Part shown: positions 23,627 through 35,979 of the stretch, piece by piece
How the letters are laid out: the number at the start of each line of letters is the position of its first letter
How positions within the stretch are numbered: the first letter of the stretch is position 1
Source: Plasmopara viticola
Taxonomy: Eukaryota > Oomycota > Peronosporomycetes > Peronosporales > Peronosporaceae
NCBI GenBank assembly: GCA_001695595.3
Contig: MBPM02000029.1
Span: 415,501-479,500 of the forward strand
Direction of reading: 5' to 3'
DNA length: 64,000 bases
Notes under the pieces: generated by a model
Database searches by the model: none
What the model was told of the DNA's origin: nothing
The model's input: the letters and a program-made list of their open reading frames with translations, nothing else
Made by a program: the position numbers and the translations under genes

Positions 23627-25680
23627 GATTCGATGGCTAGTGGCTTTGATGGTTGGTGGCTTGTCAATCAAATTAAAAGTGACTCAATGGTGAAAAGCCC
23701 AACTTTCGGTAATTTATTCGGGCATTCTTACCCCCCAATTATACCGAAAGATAAATTTCAGCCAGATTGCAAGACACAACCCTACGAGTCGTCAAATCTG
23801 GAAGACTATGACGAGATTCTCATCCTTGAGCTTCTTATTCTTTGGGGGAACGATGCTTAAGAAAAGGTCTTGAAGTGATGGTCGCCTTTCTGGCATGGTC
23901 GATAAGACTTTTTTACACTAAACGGCCCTTGTCGATCCTCGAAGCGATCAAAATATGAGTACTAATGTCCAAAAATTCTGAGCAACTGTGGCGCTTTACA
24001 AGTGCGAACGCCGCACCATAAATTTAAACGTTTCCTATAAGGTGGAACCCTATGACTCGTAAAAAAATATTGTTGTTTTGTAATCTTCCAGTCAGTATTG
24101 AAAGAAAACACAAAAAAGCCATGGGGCATCTCAGCGTACCACACTTTCATGGATACAAAGGTATAGTTTACATAAATTGCAACCCACTTGATTGAGGTGG
24201 TACGGGCAACCGGTGGTTTCCATAATTAGGCGCTCTGGAAAAGGATGGGCTTATTCTCCTTGTGGTTTGGCAGCTTTTATGGATGAAGGCTATCAGGCCC
24301 ACCAAAAGGAGTGCAGTGGGGTGCACCTTCACTATCGAGCAAATCTAATCGAATGGCTCTGATAGAACTTGGAACATGGATGCGACAAAATGGACGTGAC
24401 GAGGCCGGTTTTTTGGCTTTAGATTGTCGCTTGCGTGTAGACGATGCGACGAGCACATTAAGCCAGTGTTATGACAACCCAAAAGTGCAAGTGTCAAGAC
24501 AAATGGGATATTCTATGTGCTTGAATGAAACGAATCTTGGAGTGCCCCCGATCGAGAATATACCATAAAAATATGGATGTGTGTATTACTAGCAAAATTA
24601 TCATTACATTTCAATGAGCTTTAGCTTTTCAATACTTACTAGTATATTCTCGATTGTATTGTATAATCTGACTCTTGTATGCGGTTATACATCTGTTGCC
24701 CATGCACTGACTGATAAGGACGTTCTTAAGGGTTGATTACGTACAAGTGCGAGAATTCCTCAGTCTCTGCTATCGTACGCCGAGAATAGAAACATCCTGC
24801 AGATATATATGAGGGTTCACCAGTAAAGTACGTCAGCAATCTTATCAACATCAACAGTCTCGTCCATACTGCGTACATGCGGAAGAAGTGCCACGTTTCG
24901 AAAAAAACGCTATAGTATGCATTATTCTTATGCAAAGCAAAATCATATGGTGAACACAGAACGTGTACAGCACGGGCAACGCTAAATACCATGCAGCATT
25001 CGGCTATGAAGAATCTTAGTTAGGTCGTGCTCGATGCATTTTGTATACTACACATTTCTCTGTGGTTGCAACCTGCGTCGAACTCTATTCGTACTGACAC
25101 AGACCGCTCTTGGGCCAATTGGCGCGGCTGCTTTTAAATCCGACAAGATTGTGCTTGACGTTGATCCGAAGTGTAACCAGAAGAATGGCCATCATATGGT
25201 TAAGTCTGTCTCATTTAATTTCAAAACTACACGATACGAAACAATGCTCGTTTCTGCTGTCGCTAGAGCATTGTCATCTTAAAGGCAACCACCCAATGGC
25301 TTGGATGCCAAAGCAGATGTCAAAATAGAATCTCATCCTCTTATATTGATGACTAGTAGTATTGTCCCTAGCTTTCTGGTATCCGACACGTTGCCGTCAA
25401 ACCTTTGTCCTCATTACGGCCACCTGAAAATAATTTTTACCTCTTTTTCGTCAAAAGTTTGATTGACAAGCGGTCTCGCCTCCGTCCGTTCCCAGTAATG
25501 AAAGATCTGACTTTCGCGAAGAGTCAGCTGATGATGGCACCGGCGCTGTTCTCGAGGAAGGCTCTTTACCGACGAAGTGTACGGTGTGTGCGCGAGTTAG
25601 TTCCGTGGAAGCGGACATGGCTCCGTTTTTCAAGATAGCGGTGAACTAGTTCTCTCGAGCAAAGGGTCTTCGAGGTCTCC
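23627..25680. other. Unit 3 spacer
   Basis: Chitinase 5' flank, then unit-wide short frames. The plus-strand frame at 24311-24568 preserves the C-terminal half of the unit 4 frame described at 30770 (ELGTWMRQNGRDEAGFLALD). Here its N-terminal half is out of frame through an extra G in a GGGG run. No confident gene. Confidence 0.4.
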
Positions 25681-25689
25681 TGTCAATCG

Positions 25690-26638
25690 ATGCGAGACCA
25701 GCTGAAGAAGCGGCGAGCAATGCCGATGAGGATAGCTCTTTCGGCGCCAAACCAGCGCTATCTTGCTGACAGTGGAGCCGAGGCGGAGAAGTTAGATAAC
25801 GAGGCGTCGGTGTTGGAGGAGAGCAATTATGGCGTTTTAACTACAAGGGCCATGGTTGTGGGTGGTGGGCAAAGTCGTTCTCGAAAAAGAAGATGGCGGC
25901 TTGTCATCGATGTGGGAAAACACCGCAGGACAAAAAAGCGAGGGGTAAGGCTCGCCGGCGTTCGATGCCATATAAAGCCTCGTTTAAGTTGACACTAAGG
26001 TCGCGTAGCGCTCATCATGCCGAGATCTTGGAGGAAGAGCTATTGGCGGTCGAAGAGCGCTACACGAGGGCGAACTTACGTGGTCGTCGGATGAATGACG
26101 GTGTACTTGAGTACGAGACCGAATCCACCGACGGCAATTTCGCTGGAAGAAGCGCAAGCACTTATTGGAAAATGGTCTGACGGAGATGGTCCAGGGCGTG
26201 GACACTTCAATTCAGGTCACTTAGAAAATGACACAGTTCGTGCGCTGGTGGCGAGAGACCCAGAACACATTCAACTTTAGTTCCGAGCAACAGAGCCCTT
26301 TAACAGCGACCCGCGAGGTCTATGAATTGCTTGAGCCCGGGTATGCACGCTCGGGTTCTCTGCCTTGCAAATGCGCGTCTTGTGTTTCCTCTTGGGCGGC
26401 GCGTACGGCTGCGTGCATTTCATGCGAAGCATTCAAAGTGAAGCATCATGTAGAGGCAGAAACTGGTCTTGAAACTGGGAAGCGGCGAGCGTTCCTGAGG
26501 TACTTGGCGGTCGAGGCTGGTGGACTGGAAGTGGATTGGAAAAAAGCAGGTAGGTGGGCGGAAGAGGGCCGTCAATCGCATACGGGCAAAGAAGTGGATG
26601 ATGTCGATAGACTTACAAGATGGAGTCTATGTCGTTGA
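25690..26638 (+). pseudogene. Decayed Arg/Ser-rich and Cys-containing frames, unit 3/4 boundary
   Basis: Equivalent to 12552-13496. Frames at 25690-25992, 25893-26180 and 26228-26638. Here the last frame is longest (136 residues) because the stop between FNFSSEQ and the TREVYELLEPG segment is absent: the bases read CAACAGAGC where other units have an indel. This copy therefore best shows that the two segments were once one reading frame. Confidence 0.4.
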
Positions 26639-28206
26639 TGCCTCCGTCACGGGACTGGCGCGACACTACGCAGCTTTGTGGGTGATCGGCGGAAGCTAGC
26701 TACCAAGTGTTTAACGCAGGAGAGTGGACTGCAATTTACGATGCTATCGGCTTCTTCATCGACTTCTAAAGAATGAATAGGATTCGTCTCTCGACGAGGT
26801 AAGTAATTCGACTTGGTTTGGGTAGGGGAGTCATGGGCAGTTCTAAAAACCCTTCATAACATTTGATAATATAGTTTCAGATTGAAGAATGTACGTTTGA
26901 TTATTCGTGGAACAAGCGTTAGCAAAGCAAAAATAAGGGCTTGGTGTGCTATTCTTACGGAATCTCTTCTTGCGTCTGCGAGATGATGCGCTCTCAACTC
27001 ATATTGGTCGAGCCTCTTGAAAAATGTCTAATAGAGCAGCTGTCAGGTACTTTGTCACGCTTCTGTAAGCAATACGAGTGAGCGACCGAAACGCTGCCCA
27101 TGGCTTGGTCGCTGGATGGAAGAAATGCTCTGCAGAAAACCTGTGGTACACAAAAGACGCTGTTATGTTGGCTAATGCAAAAAGCAGGTCACTACCGCCC
27201 AGCTTGCTGAAGAAACAGCACTACTTCCCGAGACAGCGTCGTGTATGTTGGCACAGTGATGCATATATCGTAGCTACCCCATAGTGCACGGAAAAAATCG
27301 CAGTTTTAAAAAGTGGCAGTGCACAGACTTGACCACTCCTAAGCCGTTTACGAAACTGACGCCTAGTGTCTGGTATCAATGTTCGCTTCCCAAGCCAAGC
27401 GCATTGTGGTGCAGCCAATAACAGCAACGCTTGTGCGTCATGTGTTGTCCCAATTGAGCTCTGTAAATGGTTCAATAGTTAGGATTCTATGAGCTTAAAC
27501 TTGGGCAGTTTGCGGACCAGTCTACACATTCTTTGATTCACCGGTGCGGCGGAAAGCTTCTCCTGAAAAATCAACCTTGGGTGACAGATCTGATCTGTGA
27601 AAGGCGACTGTCCTGATCGGCGACCGATGCATCAAGGTCGACCTACTCTAGAACATAGCTTAAAGTGTGAGAGCATTAGTGCTCTGAGCCATGGGCTGGC
27701 AAAGTTTGCAGCAGCTAGCAGTTGTTTGCATACGGCGAATGTGGGAAAAGGCCGTGGCGACCCAAGGAGTCGCTGAGCCGGCGAATTCAATTGGTTGGAT
27801 ATAGCGTCTAAGCTTTGATGCGTGTGAAAAGTAGTGTTGTGGACACATACCTTCGAAGCAAATCGTACTACAAAGCGGTACATCGAGATAGAATGATGTG
27901 GAGACCGGGGTGGACGCGTCCAAATCGCGTTGTCGCTGCCAGTCCTAAAACTCTAAGAATCAGGAGGGACTGAGCAGGAGCCAATACCCGGACGTCCGAT
28001 GGCGTGTGAAAAATTCGCGTACAGGATGTCGAAAGTTTGGCAAGCACGTTTGTCATTACCTCGGCAGCAAACGAGAATCAGTGCGGTATTGATGAGAAAC
28101 AATGAGTCCACCGCATGACGTCTCGAAGTAAGCACAATTTAAGAGTGGCCCCAAACGCGCGGGCATTCGGATCCTTTTGAGCCTGTGAGATACATCCACT
28201 TCGAAG

Positions 28207-28356
28207 TTAATTGGCGCGCAAAGCTTGGCGTCGGTGTCCTATGAAATTTACCAAAAAGGCTTCGCACAGGCGGTTATCTTTCTTGCACAACTCAGGAGCC
28301 GAAATCGTTGCTGCAGCTGTGTAGTAGAGCAGCAGAACGATGATCGTGCGCAACAT
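28207..28356 (-). CDS. Short signal-peptide-like ORF, unit 4 (frame-altered)
   Basis: The signal peptide is MLRTIIVLLLYYTAAATISA. Three bases around the usual TAA are missing or changed, so the frame runs on past the stop and ends at 28207 as a 49-residue peptide with an unrelated tail. The frame can also be opened from an ATG at 28410. The changes in the downstream Cys-containing segment are nearly all non-synonymous. Probably a pseudogene copy. Confidence 0.3.
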   Translation of the reverse strand: MLRTIIVLLLYYTAAATISAPELCKKDNRLCEAFLVNFIGHRRQALRAN

Positions 28357-29432
28357 CATTACCCATCCACGAAGCGATAGAGATGGAAACTTTGTGGCCA
28401 CCGGCATCAACTAGAAGACAGAGTGTCGACGCAGCTACTATCATGTGTGAATATATATTTAAGGTCTTAATCCACCTTGTATTAGCTCCATAGACACAGT
28501 AGCGCAAAAGCTCATAGTTGCTTAATAGCAATAAATTTTAGTTACTTTCTCACAAATTTTCGCAGGTCCGTCATTGGTATATAATTTAGCTCTAAGCACA
28601 ATTTGGAAAAATTTCGCGTCCAAGTACAAAACTTCCTTATACGTGAATCAAAAAAACTACACCGCCCGGTTAAACGTGTGGTATACAGCTTTCAAATACT
28701 CTATTGTTTCTTGGTGTAAAGCACGAAACTACCTTAAGGAAACTAATCATGTACGAAATGACAGCTCCCGGAAAGTCTTATTTTCAATCGCCGAGGGTAT
28801 GATGAAGTAAGGGTCTTTTCCAGATTACCACTCTTTTCAAGGTTTATTAATCCACCTAGTGACAAATCAAACATCGCTAGCTTAGCGTGCTCATTTTATC
28901 ATTAGTAGCGTTGGTAGCCAAATCGCCGACCGTTAACAAATAAACTCATTATTACTTTTCGTTGCATTTCAGCGTCGTCTTTTTACGGATATCGTGTCTT
29001 AACCCCGAGCTATAAGATAAGCGCACAAAGTTATATAAGGCTAGTGGCTGTACGCAACTTTAAGAAGTCTATCAAAAAAATGGTATGATCGAGACATTGC
29101 GTAATTATCTTCAGATGCTCATGAGATATCCATCGAAACTCGAACAATCCGTAAAGTCACAGAGTGACTTCATCTAAAGAGCTTATTTTTTGTTGCTAAA
29201 TTGCAGGAATATGTACCTCCGTACGTGACACGAGCATTTTCCTACACCGGCGCGAGTCGCAAAGTGTCTACATTGTTCCTACGCATTTAAATATATATAT
29301 TCATAACCAGCACAACAAAGAACGCATCAAGGCAGCACAGCTCAAGGCCAGTGTACATTTGGTATTCAGTGGTAAGGTAAGTGTCTGAGGTGTTGATCTA
29401 CCTACCGAAATCAATGGATTTGTTGCCTAAGT

Positions 29433-30217
29433 CTACAGACTGTTGCACGAGGTGTTACCCAGTGGCTGCACGCTTAGCGCGTCGCACATTCGGGTAAAGT
29501 ACCTTATGCGCTGCAGCTCGTTGTTCTTGTTGGAGCATCCGGACCGCACTCGAGTCCACCATTGATGATGTCGGTGGAGATAGCAAAGCCGTTAATTCCG
29601 GCGACGACGTCGTGGATCACGCGTCCAGCTTGAGGCGTCATCCAGTACCAGAGCGCCGTCATCCACGTGACACTTGTATCCGTTGCAACAATGTCAGGGT
29701 TATCAAGGAGGTCGATGCCAAGAGCTTTGCCAGCATTATAGTAATTGTAGTTCCAGGAGAGCTGAATAGGACCACGGCCATGGTACCGACGGCCGGGTGC
29801 GCATGGGTACGTTGTATTGTCACAATACTGCCACACGTCGTACGTATCGCGAGCGTACTCTTCGGCTGCTTTAAAGTTGTCGCTCTCATGAGCAGTCTGA
29901 GCCAAAAACGCAGCCAACTCGCGCTTATCGTTATCTTCGTTGCCAGTGTTGGCGAACTTCGGGTACTTGTTGGCGGCGTTTACTAAACCGTTGAAATTGT
30001 AAAGCTCAATCGCACTAGGAAACAACTGGTGAAAGCGAGTTTGATCGAAGAAACGAGGAAAACTCGAGCAATTCGCTGAATTGGACGCAGGGGATAAAAT
30101 ACGGGTCGGCATTGAAAGGACTTCAGCCAGCGTCGTGTCTTGAACAATTTCGGTACGGGAAGTAGCAGAAACTACGTACAAGATCCGCATTGCCGCAAAA
30201 AGTCCGACGCTTCTCAT
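29433..30217 (-). pseudogene. GH19 chitinase, copy 4, frameshifted
   Basis: Identical in type to copy 1 (Leu34, Ser35, Ile40) through the catalytic motifs. A single missing G at about 29532 shifts the frame after CGPDAP and ends the protein at 29504, replacing the last ~34 residues and removing two conserved cysteines. The full-length equivalent would end at 29433. Upstream, a 16 bp deletion between two GTGGCTT repeats at 30231-30237 removes the in-frame 5' extension found in other copies, which supports the ATG at 30217 as the family start. The protein could fold only if the C-terminal disulfides are dispensable. Confidence 0.85.
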
Positions 30218-30769
30218 GATTCGATGGCTAGTGGCTTGTCAATCAAATTAAAAGTGACTCAGTAGTGAAAAGCCCAACTTTCGGTAATTTATTCGGGCAT
30301 TCTTACCCCCCAATTATACCGAAAGATAAATTTCAGCCAGATTGCAAGGCACAACCCTACGAGTCGTCAAATCTGGAAGGCTATGACGAGATTCTCATCC
30401 TTGAGCTTCTTATTCTTTGGGGGAACGATGCTTAAGAAAAGGTCTTGAAGTGATTGTCGCCTTTCTGGCATGATCGATAAGGCTTTTTAACACTAAACGG
30501 CCCTTGTCGATCCTCGAAGCGATCTACTAATGTCTAAAATTTCTGGAGCAACTGTGGCGCTTTACAAGTGCGAACGTCGCACCGTAAATTAAAAGGATTC
30601 CTATAGGGTGGAACTCTATGACTCGTAAAAAAGAATAGTTGCTTTGTAATGTTCCAGTCAGTAGTGAAAGAAAACAAATGGGGCATCTCAGCGTACCACA
30701 CTTTCATGGGTACTAAGGTATAGTTTACATTAGTTGCAACACACTTGATCGAGGTGGTACGGGCAACCG

Positions 30770-31066
30770 GTGGTTTCCATAATTAGGCGCTTTGAAAAAG
30801 AATGGGCTTATTCTCCGTGTGGTTTGGCAGCTTTTATGGAGGAAGACTACCAGGCCCACCAAAAGGAGTGCAGTGGTGCACCTTCACTATCGAGCAAATT
30901 TGATCGAGTGGCTCTGATTGAACTTGGAACATGGATGCGACAAAATGGACGTGACGAGGCCAATTTTTTGGCTTTAGATTGTCGCTTGCGTGTAGACGAT
31001 GCGACAAACACCTCAAGCCAGTGTTATGACAAGCCAAACGTGCAAGTGTCAAGACAAATGGGATAA
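30770..31066 (+). pseudogene. Unit-wide unknown frame, best preserved copy
   Basis: Open for 98 codons from a GTG, with no ATG, encoding IIRRFEKEWAYSPCGLAAF, an ECSGAPSLSSKFDR stretch and GTWMRQNGRDEANFLALD. The composition and mixture of Cys, Trp and charged residues look protein-like. A separate short frame just upstream (from 30679) begins MGHLSVPHFHGYKG and ends at the stop before this frame. The two may be one gene split by a frameshift or an intron. Units 1-3 and 5 break it at different places. I do not recognise a family. Confidence 0.35.
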
Positions 31067-32248
31067 CATATGAAACGAATCTTGGAGTGCCCGCAATCGA
31101 GTATATACTATAAAAATATGGATTTATGTATAACTAGCGAAATTATCATTACATTTCAATGAGCTTTAGCTTTCTAATACGTACTAGTACTTTCTAGATT
31201 GTATTGTATTATCTGACTCTTGTATGCGGTGATACATCTGTTGCCCATGCACTGACTGATAAGGACGTTCCTAAGGGTTGATTACGTACGACAAGTGTGA
31301 GAAAAGAAACCCTCACTTTCTGTTATCGTACGCCGAGAAAAGAAACATCCTGCAGATATATATGAGGGTTCACCAGTAAAGTATGTCAGCAGTCTTATCA
31401 ACATCAACAGTCTCGTTTATACTGCGTACATGCGGAAGAAGTGCCACGTTTCGAAAAAAACGCTATAGTATTCATTATTCTTATGCAAAATCATATGGTG
31501 AACACAGAACGTGTACAGCACGGGCAACGCTAAACACCATGCAGCATCCGGCTATGAAAAATCTTGGTAAGATCGTGCTTTTTACTAAACGCAATGCATT
31601 TTGTATACTACACATTTCTGTGTGGTTGCAACCAGCGTCGAACTGTATTCGTACTGACACAAACCGCTCTTGGGCCAATTGGCGCGGCTGCTTTTAAAAC
31701 CGACAAGATTGTGCTTGACGTTGATCCGAAGTGTAACCAGAAGAATGGCCATCATATGGTTAAGTCTGTCTCATTCAATTTCAAAACTACACGATACAAA
31801 ACGATGCTCGTTTCTCTGTCGCTAGAGCATTGTCATCGTAAAGGCAACCACCCAATGGCTTGGATGCCAAAGCAGATGTCAAAATAGAATCTCATCCTTT
31901 TATATTGAAAACTAGTAGTATTGTCCCTAGCTTTCTGGTATCCGACACGTTGCCGTCAAGCTTTTGTCCTCATTACGGCCACCTGAAAATAATTTTTACC
32001 TCTTTTTCGGCAAAAGTTTGATTGACAAGCGGTCTCGGCTCCGTCCGTTCCCAGTAATGAAAGATCTGACTTTCGCGAAGAGTCAGCTGATGATGGCACC
32101 GGCGCTGTTCTCGAGGAAGGCTCTTTACCGACGAAGTGTACGGAGTGTGCGCGAGTTAGTTCCGTGGTAGCGGACATGGCTCCGTTTTTCAAGATAGCGG
32201 TGAACTAGTTCTCTCGAGCAAAGGGTCTTCGAGGTCTCCTGTCAATCG

Positions 32249-33193
32249 ATGCGAGACCAGCTGAAGAAGCGGCGAGCAATGCCGATGAGGATAGCTCTTT
32301 CGGCGCCAAACCAGCGCTATCTTGCTGACAGTGAAGCCGAGGCGGAGAAGTTAGATAACGAGGCGTCGGTGTTGGAGGAGAGCAATTATGGCGTTTTAAC
32401 TACAAGGGCCATGGTCGTGGGTGGTGGGCGAAGTCGTTCTCGAAAAAGAAGATGGCGGCTTGTCATCGGTGTGGGAGAACACGGCAGGACAAAACAAGCG
32501 AGGGGCAAGGCTCGCCGGCGTTCGATGCCATATAAAGCCTCATTAAAGGTGTAACCAAGGTTGCGTAGCGCTTGCCGAGATCTCAGAGGAAGAGCTATTG
32601 GTGGTCGAAGAGTGCTACACGAGGGCGAACTTACGTGATCGTCGGATGAAAAACGGTGTACTTGAGTATGAAACCGAATTCACCGACGGCAATTTCGCTG
32701 GAAGAAGCGCAAGCACTTATTGAAGAACGATATGTCGGAGATGGTCCAGGGCGTGGACACTTGAATTCAGGTCACTAAGAAAATGACACAGTTCGTGCGC
32801 TGGTGGCGAGAGACCCAGAACACATTCAACTTTAGTTCCGAGCAAGCGAGCCCTTAAACAGTGACCCGCGAGGTCTATGAATTGCTTGAGCCCGGGTACG
32901 CACGCCCGGGTTCTCTGCCTTGCAAATGCGCGTCTTGCGTTTCCTCTTGGGCGGCGCGTACGGCTGCGTGCATTTCATGCGAAGCATTCAAAGTGAAGCA
33001 TCATGTAGAGGCAGAAACTGGTCTTGAAACTGGGAAGCGGCGAGCGTTCCTGAGGTACTTGGCGGTCGAGGCTGGTGGACTGGAAGTGGATTGGAAAAAA
33101 GCAGGTAGGTGGGCGGAAGAGGGCCGTCAATCGCATACGGGCAAAGAAGTGGATGATGTCGATAGACTTACAAGATGGAGTCTATGTCGTTGA
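32249..33193 (+). pseudogene. Decayed Arg/Ser-rich and Cys-containing frames, unit 4/5 boundary
   Basis: Near-identical to 12552-13496 at an offset of 19,697 bp, including the TTGCGTAGCGCTTGCCGAG variant not found at the other boundaries. One base change creates an earlier stop: the frame ends at 32554 rather than at the position equivalent to 12941. The Cys-containing frame is 32861-33193. Confidence 0.35.
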
Positions 33194-34787
33194 TGCCTCC
33201 GTCACGGGACTGGCGCGACACTACGCAGCTTTGTGGGTGATCGGCGGAAGCTAGCTACCAAGTGTTTAACGCAGGAGAGTGGACTGCAATTTACGATGCT
33301 ATCGGCTTCTTCATCGACTTCTAAAAAAATCAATAGGATTCGTCTCTCGACGAGGTAAGCAAATCGACTTGGTTTGGGTAGGGGAGTCATGGGCAGTTCT
33401 AAAAACCCTTTATAACATTTGATTATAAAGTTTCAAATTGAAGAATGTACGTTTGATTATTCGTGTGGCAAGCGTTAGCGAAGCAGAAATCAGGGCTTGG
33501 TGTGCTTTTCTTGCAATGCGAGATGATGCGCTCTTAACTCATATTGGTCGAGCCTCTTGAAAAACGTCTGATAGAGCACCTGCCAGGTACTTTGTCGAGC
33601 TTCTGTAAGCAACACGAGTGAGCGACCAAAACGCTGCCCATCGTGTGGTCGCTGGACGGAAAAAACGCTCTGCAGAAAACCTGTGGTATACAAAAGACGC
33701 TGTTATGTTGGCCAATGCTAAAGGCAGGTCACTACCGCCCAGCTTTCTGAAGAAACAGCACTACTTCCCAAGACAGCGTCGTGTATGTTGGCACAGTGAT
33801 GTATATATCGTAGCAACCCCATAGTGAACGGAAAAAATCGCAGTTTTAAAAAGTGGCAGTGCACCGACTTGATCACTCCTAAGCCGTTTACGAAACCGAC
33901 GCCTAGTGTCTGGTATCAATGTTCGCTTCCCAAGCCAAGCGCATTGTGGTGCAGCCAATAACAGCAACGCTTGTGCGTCATGTGTTGCCCCAATTGAGCT
34001 CTGTAAATGGTTCAATGGTTAGAATTCTATGAGCTTAAACTTGGGCAGTTTGCGGACCAGTCTATACATTCTTTGTTTCACCGGTGCGGCGGAAAGCTTC
34101 TCCTGAAAAATCAAACTTGGGTGACAGATCTGATCTGTGGAAGGCGACTGTTCTGATCGGCGACCGATGCATCAAGGTCGACCTACTCCAGAACATAGCT
34201 TAAAGTGTGAGGGCATTAGTGCTCTGAGCCATGTGCTGGCAAAGTTTGCAGCAGCTAGCAGTTGTTTGCATACGGCGAATGTGGGAAAAGGCCGTGGCGA
34301 CCCAAGGAGTCGCTGAGCCGGCGAATTCAATTGGTTGGATATAGCGTCCAAGCTTTGATGCGTGTGAAAAGTAGTGTTGTGGACGCATAACTTCGAAGCA
34401 AATCGTACTACAAAGCGGTACATCGAGATAGAATGATGTGGAGACCGGGGTAGACGCGTCCGAATCGCGTTGTCGCTACCAGTCCTAAAACTCTAAGAAT
34501 CAGGAGGGACCGAGCTGGAGCCAATACCCGGACGTCCGATGGCGTGTGAAAAATTCGCGGACAGGATGTCGAATCTTTGGCGAGCACATTTGTCATTGCC
34601 TCGGCAGCAAACGAGAATCAGTGCGGTATTGATGAGAAACAACAAGTCCACCGCATGACGTCTCGAAGTAAGCACATTTTAAGAGTGGCCCCAAACGCGC
34701 GGACATTCGGATCCTTTTAAGCTTGTGAGATACATCCACTTTGAAGGTAATTGGCGCGCAATGCTTGGCGTCGGTGTCCTATGAAAT

Positions 34788-34898
34788 TTAATCCAAAAAG
34801 GCTTCGCACAGGCGGTTATCTTTCTTGCACAACTCCGGAGCCGAAATTGTTGCTGCAGCTGTGTACCAGAGCAGCAGAACGATGATCGTGCGCAACAT
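34788..34898 (-). CDS. Short signal-peptide-like ORF, unit 5
   Basis: The same 36-residue peptide as unit 2, with the same TAA and TAG and the same open frame beyond them. Identity with unit 2 is expected from the ~19.7 kb duplication, so it is not independent evidence of selection. Confidence 0.35.
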   Translation of the reverse strand: MLRTIIVLLLWYTAAATISAPELCKKDNRLCEAFLD

Positions 34899-35979
34899 TA
34901 TTACCCATTCACGAAGCGGTAGAGATGGAAACTTTGCGGCAACCGGCATCAACTAGAAGACAGAGTGTCGACGCAGCTACTATCATGTGTGAATATATAT
35001 TTAAGGTCTTAATCCACCTTGTATTAGCTCCATAGACACAGTGCTACATATAGCGCAAAAGCTCATAGTTGCTTAATAGCAATAAACTTAAGCTACTTGC
35101 TCACAAATTTTCGCAGGTCCGTCATTGGTATATAATTTAGCTCTAAGCACAATTTGGAAAATTTCGCGTCTAAGTACAAAACTTCCTTATACGTGAATCA
35201 AAAAAACTACACCGCTCGGTTAAGCATGTGGTTAACAGCTTTCAAATACTCTATTGTTTCTTGTTGTAAAGCACGAAACTACCTTAAGTAAACTAATCAT
35301 GTACGAAATGACAGCTCCCGGAAAGTCTTATCTCAAATCGCCGAGGGTGTGACGAAGTAAGGGTCTTTTCCAGGTTACCACTCTATTCAAGGTTTATTAA
35401 TCCACCTAGTGACAAATCAAACATCGCTAGCATAGCGTGCTCTCTTCATCATTAGTAGCGTTGGTAGCCAAATCGCCGACCGTTAACAAATAAACTCATT
35501 ATTACTTTTCGTTGCATTTCAGCGTCGTCTTTTTACGGATATCGTGTCTAAACTGCGAGCTGGAAGATAAGCGCACAAAGTTTAATAAGGCTAGGGGCTG
35601 TACGCAACTTTGAGAAGTCTATCAAAAAAAATAGTATGATCGAGACATTGCATAATTATCTTCAGATGCTCAAGAGATATCCATCGAAACTCGAACAATC
35701 CGTAAAGTCACAGAGTGACTTCATCCATAAAGAGCTTATTTTTTGTTGCTAAATTGCAGGAATATGTACCTCCGTACGTGACACGAGCATTTTCCGGCGC
35801 GAGTCGCAAAGTGTCTACATTGTTCCTACGCATTTAAATATATGTATTCATAACCAGCACAACAAAGAACGCATCAAGGCAGCACAGCTCAAGGCCAGTG
35901 TACATTTGGTATTCAGTGGTAAGGTAAGTGTCTGAGGTGTTGATCTACCTACCGAAATCAATGGATTTGTTGCCTAAGT

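Larger units (their letters stand above)
19613..26180 (+). repeat. Chitinase array unit 3 (6,568 bp)
   Basis: A complete unit with GH19 copy 3. It is the central unit and has private differences in several segments, such as the spacer at 22.0-22.7 kb with small deletions. Its right edge carries the same AATGGTCTGACGG junction that marks the array's left edge at about 6,497, unlike the GATATGTCGG version at the other unit boundaries. Confidence 0.9.
26181..32735 (+). repeat. Chitinase array unit 4 (6,555 bp), mosaic
   Basis: Carries the broken GH19 copy 4. The sequence is a patchwork. About 28.6-29.15 kb and 29.43-30.2 kb follow unit 1. About 29.17-29.43 kb follows units 2/5, sharing the CATTTTCC and TTTTTTGTTGC variants. 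From about 31.9 kb onward it is near-identical to the end of unit 1 at an offset of 19,697 bp. This points to gene conversion or unequal exchange within the array. Confidence 0.85.

Noticed and set aside
27868..28135. Conserved minus-strand frames beginning MTNVLAK and MLTSRRHAVD
   Set aside because: Overlap each other and the open tail of the signal-peptide ORF; differences between units show no coding pattern.
30679..31066. Possible lytic polysaccharide monooxygenase because of an early HGYKG and a neighbouring chitinase
   Set aside because: No second histidine or aromatic axial residue could be placed; too little sequence to support the family.
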